The translations under genes and the position numbers were made by a program. A stretch of DNA of 64,000 nucleotides from Haemaphysalis longicornis (taxonomy: Eukaryota > Arthropoda > Arachnida > Ixodida > Ixodidae), in assembly GCA_013339765.2 (NCBI GenBank), contig CM023457.1, forward strand, positions 56,011,745 through 56,075,744. The letters are read 5' to 3'. Within the stretch, counting starts at the first letter, position 1. Every line of letters begins with the position of its first letter. This document shows, piece after piece, positions 23,142-32,305 of this stretch. Under the pieces are notes generated by a model, which had not been told where the DNA came from, ran no database searches, and worked only from the letters and a program-made list of their open reading frames with translations.

Positions 23142-23989
23142 TTGGGAAACTATGTGAGTGAGCCCTTAAAAATCTGGCAGAGAAATGCCTTTAGCGAAAA
23201 CATCTTACTCAGGCCGAGCCTAATCCAACTGATTTGCATTCATTAAGACTCTTTTCAGGACTGCAGTTGCTCACGAATCTAAAACTTCGCTCGCCGGCCC
23301 TTAACGGCATCGCCTTCCAATTCCCTCGGCCCTCACTTCGTGTGCCTCAGCTTTCACGGATCGAAATATTCAGGTCGTTAAGACGTATTCGCGAACTTCC
23401 AAGGACGAGAAGTACGGCGTGACGAAATTTTCGAGGCCATCAGAGCGCCAGATAAGTTTTGCCCTCATCGACGAATGAAATCAATCCGACTCGAACGACT
23501 TCAAGTTCCCTTTCCTATGCCCAAGAATAAAGATCCTCATCCTTTCCGACGGGGCGGCTTCCTATGTGAAGTGCCCGGCTGTTGCCAGGCTGCATAGAAT
23601 TGAGCCCAGCAGCGGAGCACGGCATCGAACGCGAGTGGTAGCGTCAAAGCCTTCGGAACACTTCTGAGACATCGTCAAGCGTACGAAATAATCAAGAACG
23701 CAATGGGGTAAAGGAAACGCAAACAATACAAAATTTGAAATTTTTTCACGGAGAAAAGTCAACGTATTTTTTTGTCTTGTTTGTGTCGGAAAAATAAGCC
23801 TACTTAGCAATTTATTCAGGGCTTGTTGTATTAAATGAGCCGCACGGAAGCGCATGGAATTTTACCTGTACGTACATCTGATTATTTTTGTGCCAACTGA
23901 ATAAGAATATAAAGGCACACCGTTTTATTCGAGCCTCGCTGGCGTAGCGAAAAGCATAGAGTGTAGTTTTCAGCGGTAGTGTGTAGAGA
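23142..23989. other. No supported feature
   Basis: Nothing recognisable before the SINE target duplication. Confidence 0.5.
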
Positions 23990-24255
23990 GCAGTGACAAC
24001 ATTATGAGCGATTGTAGGGTTTAACGCGCCGACGCAACGCAGGCGATGAGGCGCGCCGTAGTGGAGGGCTCCGGATTAATTTTGACCACCTGGGGATCTT
24101 TATCATGCGCCGAAATCTCGTACACACGGGCGTTTTTGCTTTTCGCCTCCATCAGAAAGCGGCCGCCGCGGCCGGGAATCGAACCCGCGACCTCGTGATC
24201 AGCAGCGCAACGCCTTAGCCACTGAGCCACCGCGGCGGGTGCAGTGGCAACATTA
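23990..24255 (-). mobile_element. Full-length Ruka-like SINE with target duplication
   Basis: On the minus strand the element starts ACCCGCCGCGGTGGCTCAGTG (A box TGGCTCAGTGG), continues with the B box GGTTCGATTCC and the body motifs 'GATGGAGGCGAAA' and 'CAGGTGGTC', and ends 'CGTTAAACCCTACAATC'. The tail is minimal. Flanks GCAGTGACAACATTA (23990-24004) and GCAGTGGCAACATTA (24241-24255) are a 15-bp target duplication with one mismatch. This is the best reference copy in the window for the family's 5' end and length (about 236 bp). Confidence 0.95.
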
Positions 24256-25139
24256 ATTTTCAGGAATGATGGAATGGGCGATGGTTTGAAGATACTCCGA
24301 TACATTCAGCATTATTGGTATTGAAAAATAGGAACAGGGAAAAAACGCAACTGTGTTGGCTTAATAAGGGCTGAAGCGTTAGGCTGCAATGCATGAAGTG
24401 TTGGTTTGGTTCCTTGCCGTGCCGGGTTTTTACCTACGAAGGCAAAAAATAATTCGGAGCACAACTCGCACAACTCGCCACGGAGCCTGTTTGGATGTCT
24501 TGCAGACTGATATGGATTTCATTTTCGTATTAACTGCAGAACTAATACAATCACATAAAACGGTTCAGAAGTGTATCGGCAAAATAAAAAAAAAAACCCG
24601 CAACAGCACCCTCAGTATTAGCATCGCTGATGTGCACCCTTCGTCCAAATTTTCTGGGCCAGTCCGAACCCTTCTCGACCACAAAAAAATCAAATAATCG
24701 GCTTTACCTTTCAATGCGGCAAACAATATTTTAAGGTGGTCAGAAAGAAAAAAGGTGCTTTCTCTAGCTTTCCTGCGTAAACATTTTCAGCCTCTCTAGG
24801 AACGTAAGCTTGCACAGTGAATTGTTTGCAGCCTGCACGTTTCCGGCTCAGCCCACAAAATTTTGACAAAGACTGTACGTCGCAATCATGCAGGGCGAAA
24901 CACGTATAAAGTAAGACTCTAATTAAAGTTGTTTTGGCGCCTTACTGGACACAGATGGAGGCCGTGCGCCAATTTAAAGCGCTGAAGAAAATTTCCGCGC
25001 TCTCAAATTACAATATCAAAGGCCAAGGTCGTTTCCCGGTTCGATAGTTGATTCACTTTACTCCGAGGAGGCCGAATGGCACAACGCGCGTGGGATTGAA
25101 ACGTAGACAAAAAAACAAACAAGAATTCTCTTTTGAACC
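24256..25139. other. No supported feature
   Basis: No recognisable gene. The 102-codon frame at 24389-24697 has a hydrophobic start but no family motif. Confidence 0.5.
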
Positions 25140-25435
25140 GCGCTCCGGATGTTGCAGACCAGGTCTTATCCTAGTCTATCCACCCTCAGCTCCTACACGG
25201 ACGCTTTTGAACCGGGCTGCCCGGATTGTGGTGAACGTAGCAACTTAGATCTTGTACTCTGGCGGTATCCCTCACTTCGGGGCCCTCAGTGTATGACCGA
25301 GGAAGAGTGGCGCTCCGACCTGGAGAGCCCCAATCTACTACACCAGCTAAGGGCCGTACAGAGGGCCCACGACGTGGCGGTGAGGTTGGGCCTCCCCGTC
25401 CCCGCGTGGGAGCGGCCCGCCGCGCTGCCGCCCTG
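25140..25435 (+). pseudogene. LINE ORF2 C-terminus (zinc knuckle end)
   Basis: The frame reads 'QTRSYPSLSTLSSYTD', then GCPDCGERSNLDLVLWRYP, the C-terminal knuckle CxxC...H/L..W.C with its last Cys replaced by Tyr. 'MTEEEWRSDLESPNLLHQL' and 'AVQRAHDVAVRLGLPVPAWE' follow, ending AALPP-stop. This is the extreme C-terminus of an I-like LINE ORF2, from a subfamily different from that at 16402. The copy has no RNase H upstream, and its 3' UTR is replaced after a few bases by the TG-rich tract at 25443. Confidence 0.8.
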
Positions 25436-25442
25436 AAAGGCG

Positions 25443-25592
25443 CGCGTGTGTGCGTGTGCGTGTGCGTGTGCGTGTGCGTGTGCGGTGGGCTGTGTGCGTG
25501 TGGTGTGTGTGCGTCCGTGCGTGCGTGCGTGCGCGCGTGTGTGCGTGTGCGCGTGCGTTTGCATGCGCGTGTGCGTGTGCGTGCGTGTGTTT
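25443..25592. repeat. TG/CG-rich (CA) microsatellite between two LINE ends
   Basis: GTGTGCG/GTGCGTGC units make a 150-bp alternating purine-pyrimidine tract. On the minus strand it directly follows the 3' UTR end of the LINE at 25593-26960 and so occupies the tail position; on the plus strand it abuts the stop of the LINE at 25140. All long frames across it (VCVC, HTHA) are artefacts. Such tracts can adopt Z-DNA. Confidence 0.9.
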
Positions 25593-25755
25593 ACAACAGC
25601 GGAATACAATCCAAAGAACCTGTGCACACATCTATATACAAACAATTTAAAATGGCCTCTATGCGACACAGATGCCTTCCCCTATATACTTCAACATTTT
25701 GTGTTTCCACACTCATCCAGGTGCACGCATTTAGTAGTGTTCCCACATCTCGTCA

Positions 25756-26930
25756 CTTCCAAAAATACTCCTTTAAGGCAAGGAGGGCTTTTGTTTGGTT
25801 ACGTACATTGTCCCACGGACTGAAAGTTTTCTGTAAAGGTATGGGTGACCGAGATAGCGGACTAGGCGTGTCACTTATTCTGTCCCGCTGGGTCGCATAT
25901 AGAGGGCACTCAAGCAAGACATGATGCAATAAAGCTTGACTTTGGGCTAGTTGGGTATCCATGACACCTTGAAAAACAGCGCGAAAAAAACCCGGACGTA
26001 GAGAGGGTACACAGACACGAGCGCTGACGAGCAACTGGTGAAATTTTACTAAAGTTGGCAATAAATAGAAGAAAAGAAAGTAATCATACGCCAGTAAAAA
26101 CGAGATAAACAAACAGCTTAAAAGAGGCGTCGGGAGTAAAAGTGGATAAGACACACACAAATTTCTTTTTACCCGGCCAGATAAGCAATCTCGCTCGCGC
26201 TCAAAGAGTGCCACGGAAGGCGAACTCACGATATCCTCCCCCTTAGTGGCTATGAGTGAAGCCTCAAAGATTTCGCGGGATCGGGCGTCACGATGTCGTG
26301 TCTGTGTACCATCTCTACATCCGAGTTTTTTCGCGCTGTTTTTCAAGGTGACATGATGCACGTCTGCAGTTTGGTGTCCACAACCACAGCATCTTTCAAC
26401 AAATTGAATAAGATAAAGAAGTTTCTTGGTGTAGGCCACGTAAAGACGTACGCGATGTAATAACATCTCAACCGAACGACCGAGATCAGACGCACTCGGG
26501 TATGCAAGGGACGGGTCCACTTGGTGTAACAGCTCTGAACTATATTTATCGGTCAACCAGGTTTCTAAAGCACTGTTTGCCCTCAGTTGTATCAAATATT
26601 TTTTCACATCACCTCTGGTAAAAGGCACCGTGCTAGACGTGTAATTGGAATGAACGGTTGCTCCTACTGGGCCAGCCCGTGAATTTGCATGCTTTCCATG
26701 CGCCTGGGATCCACTCAAATATTATTCTATTACTTGTTCCTATTTCAGTTGCCATAACATCACGGATGCACAAAAGACTGTTTCGAGTGTAGGCCGCAAT
26801 TGGATTTAGGACTTGAAGAGCAGTTTTTGAATCAGTGAATAAGGCCCATTTAGTCGGTGAAGTCATGGTACCAATAAATTTGAGTACAAGGTATAAGTCT
26901 AAAGCTCTGGAGCCGTCGACAATGTGGGGT
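25756..26930 (-). pseudogene. LINE ORF2 RNase H to C-terminus
   Basis: RNase H is seen as 'DGSRALDLYLVLKFI', 'KWALFTDSKTALQVL' (catalytic D in TDS) and 'NRIIFEWIPGAWKACKFTG', where the usual GH motif after WIPG is degraded. The frame then shifts near 26700 and reads 'RVRLYVAYTKKLLYLIQF', 'CGCGHQTADVHHV', then (beyond the insert) HHVLLECPLYATQRDRI: a CxxC...HH...C knuckle split by the insertion. It ends KEYFWK-stop at about 25753. The insert adds about 140 foreign codons without breaking the frame, which explains the deceptive 321-codon open frame 25753-26718. Confidence 0.8.
25918..26360 (-). mobile_element. Penelope-like element fragment, copy B, nested in LINE
   Basis: The 421-bp insert 25929-26349 is flanked by perfect 11-bp copies of GACATGATGCA (25918-25928; 26350-26360). 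Imperfect inverted arms of about 54 bp (25966-26019 and 26296-26349) enclose a core whose minus-strand frame reads 'RDARSREIFEASLIATKGED' followed by 'IVSSPSVALFERERDCL'. That resembles the C-terminal end of Penelope-like proteins, after the GIY-YIG nuclease. The minus-strand 3' end is 'ACCCAACTAGCCCAAAGTC' plus AAGCTTTAT. An inverted copy of the 3' region at the 5' side is known for Penelope-like insertions. Confidence 0.75.
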
Positions 26931-26960
26931 GCGAAAGCTTGAACCCCCCATCAATGTGGA

Positions 26961-27478
26961 GGCTCGGTATTGTAAAGCTCACGACGACGAGTCGGTTCTG
27001 GACGACCTAATGGTGCATATATGCACATAAACAGCATAACGTTCACGCATACAATTGAGCGCCATCTGCATTGCTGCCCTTGTAATAGGAAATAATTTTT
27101 GGGCCTTCCGGGGATATCAGCATTGGTGTCAACGCAGGGAACTGTAAATGGGGGCAACCCTGCGTTGTGTGGCGATTGAGACACAATGAGCACCGCCATA
27201 ATATCCCCAAAGGTGGCCGTATGAACCCTTGAAGCTGAACGCTGTTGAAGGCGGGGAATCAAAGGATGCGACTTATGCTGCGTAGTCAGGCGCAGGTAAG
27301 TGCGGCGCATCTCCTGCACTCGCAAAGCATTTACAGGTGGCTGTCTTGCTTCCGCGAGAACCCCGTTTCATCACGTGGGCCTGGGAACTCCGAGGTAGAG
27401 ACGGAATCGTCTGGCTACCAATGCTTGCAGTCGCTGCACTTAATGATATTGCCGACTGATAGCAGATGAGCTGAGACT
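26961..27478. other. No supported feature
   Basis: Sequence between the LINE remnant and the DNA transposon. The 124-codon minus frame 26951-27325 has no motif I recognise. It may include diverged upstream LINE sequence. Confidence 0.45.
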
Positions 27479-28114
27479 TACCGTAATTACCCGATTCTAA
27501 CGCGCACCTTTTTTTCGGAAAAATAGGTCGAAAAATCGCATGCGCGTTAGAATCGGATACGAAACCGAAACTGCCGAAACAAACGGAAATTTCGTCTCGC
27601 CCATCGCCATCTCAAGATGGCGCCAAAGCTTTTAGCAACAATTTTTCGGGCGCAGGAAGCATAGGCGCCCAGGCTTTTCTATCGGCGTTCACACAAATCG
27701 TCAAATCGTTCCACTTGCGCACTTGATAACAGCAATGGCAGCAGCGGCTCTCGCGCGTTCAAAACGAGTGGTCGGCTGAAACGTGCGCCTCTGGAGAAGT
27801 TCGCAGGATGGGCGTGCGAGGCGTGGGCCACGATCCCATCGATCGTGGTTGAACGTTCGTTATGAAGTGTGGCATCGTGAACGCGCTTGACGGCACCAAG
27901 GACGAGATGTTGTGGTCAGCGGAGAGCGACGAGGAGGGAGATTGGTGAGATTACTTCGAGAAATAAATCGCCCGTTTATCTCGCATTAGTTTTTCTTGCT
28001 CACAAAGTTATGTGCGTGTTACAATCGGAAGTGCAAGTTTTTTCGGTTTTTTTTGCCAGGAAAATAGGGTGCGCGTTAGAATCGGGGGCGCGTTAGAATC
28101 GGGTAATTACGGTA
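27479..28114 (+). mobile_element. Pogo/Tigger-like DNA transposon remnant with TA duplication
   Basis: The element 27481-28112 is bounded by TA (27479-27480; 28113-28114) and has 25-bp perfect terminal inverted repeats beginning CCGTAATTACCCGATTCTAA. An extra copy of the GCGCGTTAGAATCGG block lies just inside each end. The interior is too short for a transposase but keeps its C-terminal part. TA duplication plus the transposase remnant place it in the Tc1/mariner superfamily, pogo/Tigger branch. It is an internally deleted, non-autonomous copy. Confidence 0.8.
27782..27948 (+). pseudogene. Pogo-type transposase C-terminal remnant
   Basis: Plus-strand reading gives 'RAPLEKFAGWACEAWATIPS', a one-base frameshift near 27857, then 'MKCGIVNALDGTKDEMLWSA' and an acidic ESDEEGDW end with TGA at 27946-27948. 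A tryptophan-containing helix followed by 'KKCGISNALDG' and an acidic tail is the usual end of pogo/Tigger transposases. The DNA-binding and DDD catalytic parts are missing, so it encodes nothing functional. Confidence 0.7.
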
Positions 28115-29387
28115 GTTCAGTACGGACCAACGAACTGGCTTTGTGCAGGTTCAATTTGATTGTTATTCCTGTCACCTGGTCTACAGCTACTGCGGTTGGC
28201 GCTAATTCTGTCCCTGCGGCCCCTTTCAACCCATCAACCCATTCAGTCGAAAAAGAGAATGCATAGAAAAACCGCAGTACGTGGACCAAATAAGATGGAA
28301 CCGGCGCACTCGTGGTATAGTGACTGAAGTATTCACTCGTTAGCTGTCGCTCGGGTGGAGAAACTGAACGCACATGTTACTCGGCCAGCGCCCCTTGATC
28401 CAACAAAACCACCGCCACGACCACCTCCATCACCGACCAACCACGCAGGGAGAAATGAAGGGTTCTTTTACGTAAGCGCAAATCGACAACGTACCAATTT
28501 TCAGCTGATGTCAGCGTTCCAGTCGTGCTCGCGACTCATGTCAGCACCGCTTACATTCGAACAGAGCCTAGCGGGAACCTCCAAATTTCCCTGTTCATAT
28601 CGATGTTGACGTTCTCTGGCAATTAAAAAACGGGACACACTCAAACAAAACGAAAGAAGCATAAATGCAGTAAAGCTGACTAAAGGCGGCTCGAGCTGTG
28701 CGTGAAAGCTTCAGGCAAACAAAATACAAATGTGTGTATACTCGAGCTGTTACATTGTGCGGAGAAATATTTTTCTTCTCAGAAAGGATTTTGGGCGAGC
28801 AGACGCCAATGAAATATGTCGCGGCCGCCCAAGACCGGGTAAGGCGCGTTAAAAGTGTTAAAAAAAAATGTGGCATGTTAGACAAATAGGATGGACCAGC
28901 ATTTCCGCCTTCTAATGGGAAAAAGAATATTTAGAAAACGGAACCTTTCTGAAAAGTGGACAAGCGTGCGAATACAAATAAAAACTATAAAAATAATATA
29001 AAAAAGACGTGCTAGCATAGAAACGAACGACGCGGTCGCGTGCGAGGAATAGCCTCGGGTTTTTCGAGGTCTCGGGGACGACGTGATAAAGGGGTGGCAT
29101 AGCCGAGTGAATTCACCCCGAAATAAGCAGTCTGGTCAACGCAAAAACTTCCTTCTAGGCTTTGAAAACCAAGTAAAGAAACAACGACAGAAAGAGACAA
29201 GAGCAAAGGCTATTCCGCGGCAGAGATTGCGGCCCTAAGGGCGCGTGCGGGGATGCTTCGCCAATGACCCACAAGCCTTTTGACTGTGCTCGTCTTTTTC
29301 CTTCTCGGAGCGAAGCTCCTGAGGGGCTCGGGCTGTCGGCGTCTCATGTCGCGTCGTCTCATGTCCTCGTATTCTCATGTAGTCACG
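28115..29387. other. No supported feature
   Basis: No recognisable gene or repeat family. Short frames only. Confidence 0.5.
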
Positions 29388-29490
29388 GTATAAAACACCG
29401 AGACACTCGACGCCTCGCGCTAGAACGTAACACCTACTAAAAGAACACACCGGGACACTCGTTTTCCGACGCCTCGCGCTACTTCATAGC
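29388..29490. repeat. Short direct repeat, two units about 55 bp apart
   Basis: Units 'ACACCGAGACACTCGACGCC' followed by TCGCGCTA (about 29394-29421) and 'ACACCGGGACACTCG' + TTTTCC + GACGCCTCGCGCTA (about 29446-29480) are near identical apart from a 6-base insertion. The surrounding CpG-rich sequence 29240-29650 may belong to an unclassified repeat; nothing decides this. Confidence 0.6.
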
Positions 29491-30186
29491 ATACTTCTTA
29501 GATTGCAGGGGCGTGTGACACGAAGACAACTTACGACCAGTCCGTGTCTCATTTAATTGCCTAATTCCGGTTCAACGCAACAGAGGGCGCCATCGCCTCA
29601 GCAAACGCGCGATTGCTCCTCCCACCGGTGCTTCTCCGGTGCCCAATCAGCACGCGCCGTGTATCAAGCGGGAGACTGACACTCTTTGAATACACTTATA
29701 CACTGCATCCTTCACTCCGGCTCAGGTTTCATGTTAAATAAGATGGCCCGGGGTTTTTTTTTTACTCCAAGAAACTATCGCCAGAATGTGTGGTTTCTTG
29801 GGGCACCGCGTTATCATTCAGTGAGCCTTGGGTTGGGACCGTGGCTCTCTTTTCTGCAACGTAGGCAATCTACGCCATTAGTGTTTTCGTCGGTCTCCAG
29901 GGTTTTTGTTTTCATCGTCAGAAAATACGGTTTTGCGGCAGAGACACCTTTCTTGCGAATGCTGTGCAGCTCTCACTCTAACGCAAATATTTCGGGCAAT
30001 ATTAATCTGTGATTTGTCCTTACCATGGGTCAATGATTACGCCGAGTTTTATTTACTTGGGATCGTTTCACGTGGAGTTGTGAACATCTCAAAATCCCCG
30101 TCTCCTGTCAGGTGATGGGCGGGAGGTGTAGGGTTGAAGAAAGCGCCTTTAACTCATGTTTTATCAGAGCTCTGGAAACAAGCTAG
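29491..30186. other. No supported feature
   Basis: No recognisable feature. A poly-T run lies at about 29755-29762. Confidence 0.5.
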
Positions 30187-30993
30187 AGTGGAATCCCATT
30201 CATACGTTTTCCACAGGACCGGGAAAACAAAACGTAACAACCAGGAAAACGCAGCAGCGAGGAAACCTTCGAAAATGAACCAAAACGGCGCAGCTTTGAC
30301 TTGCAAGCATGTATTTCTGTAACTTTGGCTTTATGAACATTAACAAAACTCGAGAATGTAGAGATTGCTGCTTTTTGCGATCGCTGGAAAACACCACGCG
30401 TAACAATGCTAGGTCCCTAGCAATGTCGACTCTCTTCCGCGCTGGCTGCTTGTCGATGCGTTTAGTACGTCAAGGTTTCCCTGGAGGGAACGCGCCTCCC
30501 CTTTTCGGCGACGCCATCAAGGCACGACAAGATTCGCGGTTGCAAGTTCAACGGTGTTCTCATAGCTTGAAGCGCACGATGACTGACGAGAGCGCGTGCC
30601 ATTCTTGCAGGGCTGGCTTATGGCAAACACGCACTCCGGCATTCCGAAGTGAAACTTCCGCTGTAAGCGCAGTGATGATGGTGGTAGCACAGAGTAACAT
30701 AGGGCCATCTGGTGGTGACGATTTGCAGCCGCGTGCGGCTTCATGCAGTCAGTCCGTATCCAAGCCTGGCCAAGGCCTCGTCAAACGTCAAAATGGCGGT
30801 CCGCGCGATGTTGCCCGGGCGCATCGGAGTGTCAGATTGCGACGAATGAATCCGGGAGCCGTACTCTGAGCCATGACGCAACAGTGAGGATTTTAATACA
30901 TGGGACTCTATCTGAGCTACGCCGGGACTAGGCAAAAATAACGTAGCAGCCGGGAAAACGGAGCACTCAGGAATGTAAGAGCGGGGTTCTACT
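30187..30993. mobile_element. Candidate non-autonomous pogo-like element
   Basis: Left end AGTGGAATCCCATTCATACG and the reverse complement of the right end AGTAGAACCCCGCTCTTACA match at about three quarters of positions. Inside both ends lie related blocks: GGGAAAAC...ACGTAACAACC on the left (30220-30250) and ACGTAGCAGCCGGGAAAACG on the right (30940-30960). A terminal CAGTAGAACC-type sequence with TA next to it fits pogo-like MITEs. The 186-codon frame 30309-30869 within it has no domain and is not called a gene. Confidence 0.4.
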
Positions 30994-32243
30994 GTATATG
31001 GGGGAAAAATTGCCAGAACTGCAACATAGGCGGGGGATGTTTTATCTCAGCAGGCGTATGGGGTAACAATAATCGCGGCTTTATTCTTCGGTGCACTTAT
31101 GTCTCCTTAAGTGGTTTCAATGCAAAACCCCTACTGTTTCCCTTGCTGCACTGCTTAAAAGGGATGGCCTGAATTCTTACGATAATACAAGGACTCCTTT
31201 ACTGCTGCAACGCGGTGGCGTCTCTTTCATCGCTTTTATTTGTATTTTTTTTTGCTTTCTCGTCCTTCTTGCTGCAGTCTACGCCTCCTGTGCTTCGGTT
31301 TTGTCGGTCTATTTTCGTGCCCGAATGCTTTTAGCCGGTACAGAAGCTATACGACGTGTAAGCTCTGTTTATCCCGAGACGCGGCGCGAAGTACTTTGAC
31401 GGACAGGGATGCTGGTGACACTATCTGCCACTACTTCTCCAGAATCTGCATTCCGCGTGGCTGAGGGGCACCTGTTCACCTCACGCGCCATCCCCTGCAC
31501 CCAATCCCCCTCCCCTCACCAACGCGGGATGTCGGTGTGAACATATAAACTTGTCACCGCTTTGCGCTACTTCATGATACGTAATACGGCAGTTGAAACC
31601 AGAATGATAGTGTCTTCACGCACTGTAATAAGATACGGTTTGGCATTGAAAACTGGGAGAGGCAGACTTGAGAGGAAAAGAATACGGGGAAGTTATTTGA
31701 GGCTGCAGCCTAACACATATCTTAAGACGGCATCCGTTTGAAAAAAACCTGGTAAACAAAGCAACGCGAGAATACAAAAAGCTGGGTGAGATCAGCGTCT
31801 CTTTTCTTCTCTCTTTCATCATGTCATATTGTCACGTAGCCAAAGACGACGCAGTTGTCTTGAAGGAAAACACGTTTCATTGGAGCGAAATTGTGCTCCC
31901 CCAACAACTCGAAGAATAGACAGGCGGCGAAGCAGCACTCAACAAAATGACGCGTGCAGGCGAGCGTCGACGAGTCGAATGCCGCGCGTCTGCTTTGCGG
32001 TCACTTATCTCTCGGCGCGAGGGCTTCTCCAACAGTCGAATTGCATCCAGAAAACTGTAGATCACAGAAGATTATTCTAGGCTGGCAACGTTAGTTCGCG
32101 ACACTCTCTCTATCAAACGAGATAACGCGTGCGTCATAAAGAATGGAACATGCGCTTCACTTGCCCCACGGATAACAGAGATAACATAGCCCGGCGCAGC
32201 CGGTCGGCAAAAACAAAACATAAACCCAAAACATGGTTCATGG
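30994..32243. other. No supported feature
   Basis: No recognisable gene. The 102-codon frame 31091-31399 has one hydrophobic segment (residues about 50-75) but no start context or family match that I can see. Confidence 0.5.
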
Positions 32244-32305
32244 CAATATAATAGACTTTGATATAATAGACCTTGGATATCATAGACTTTGATCTAACGA
32301 ACTCC
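32244..32305. repeat. Degenerate tandem of ~17-bp units
   Basis: Three to four imperfect units of the type ATATAATAGACTTTG run in tandem, ending GATCTAACGAACTCC. Tandem 'GATATAACGAACTT' tracts are, from memory, common in tick DNA-transposon remnants, so this may be a decayed element end. Confidence 0.55.

Larger units (their letters stand above)
25593..26960 (-). mobile_element. I-like LINE 3' portion, minus strand
   Basis: Minus-strand remnant with RNase H (about 26960-26640), C-terminal region with zinc knuckle (26640-25753) and about 160 bp of 3' UTR ending at the CA tract. It is interrupted by the Penelope-like insert 25929-26349. The 5' limit is approximate. It converges on the plus-strand LINE piece at 25140-25435. 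Confidence 0.75.

Noticed and set aside
25286..25924. Frames of 94-211 codons rich in VCVC or HTHA
   Set aside because: Artefacts of the TG/CA tract.
25753..26718. 321-codon minus frame, the longest in the window
   Set aside because: A LINE remnant kept open by an in-frame Penelope-like insert; not a single protein.
30309..30869. 186-codon plus frame
   Set aside because: No domain, lies inside a candidate MITE, overlapped by antisense frames.
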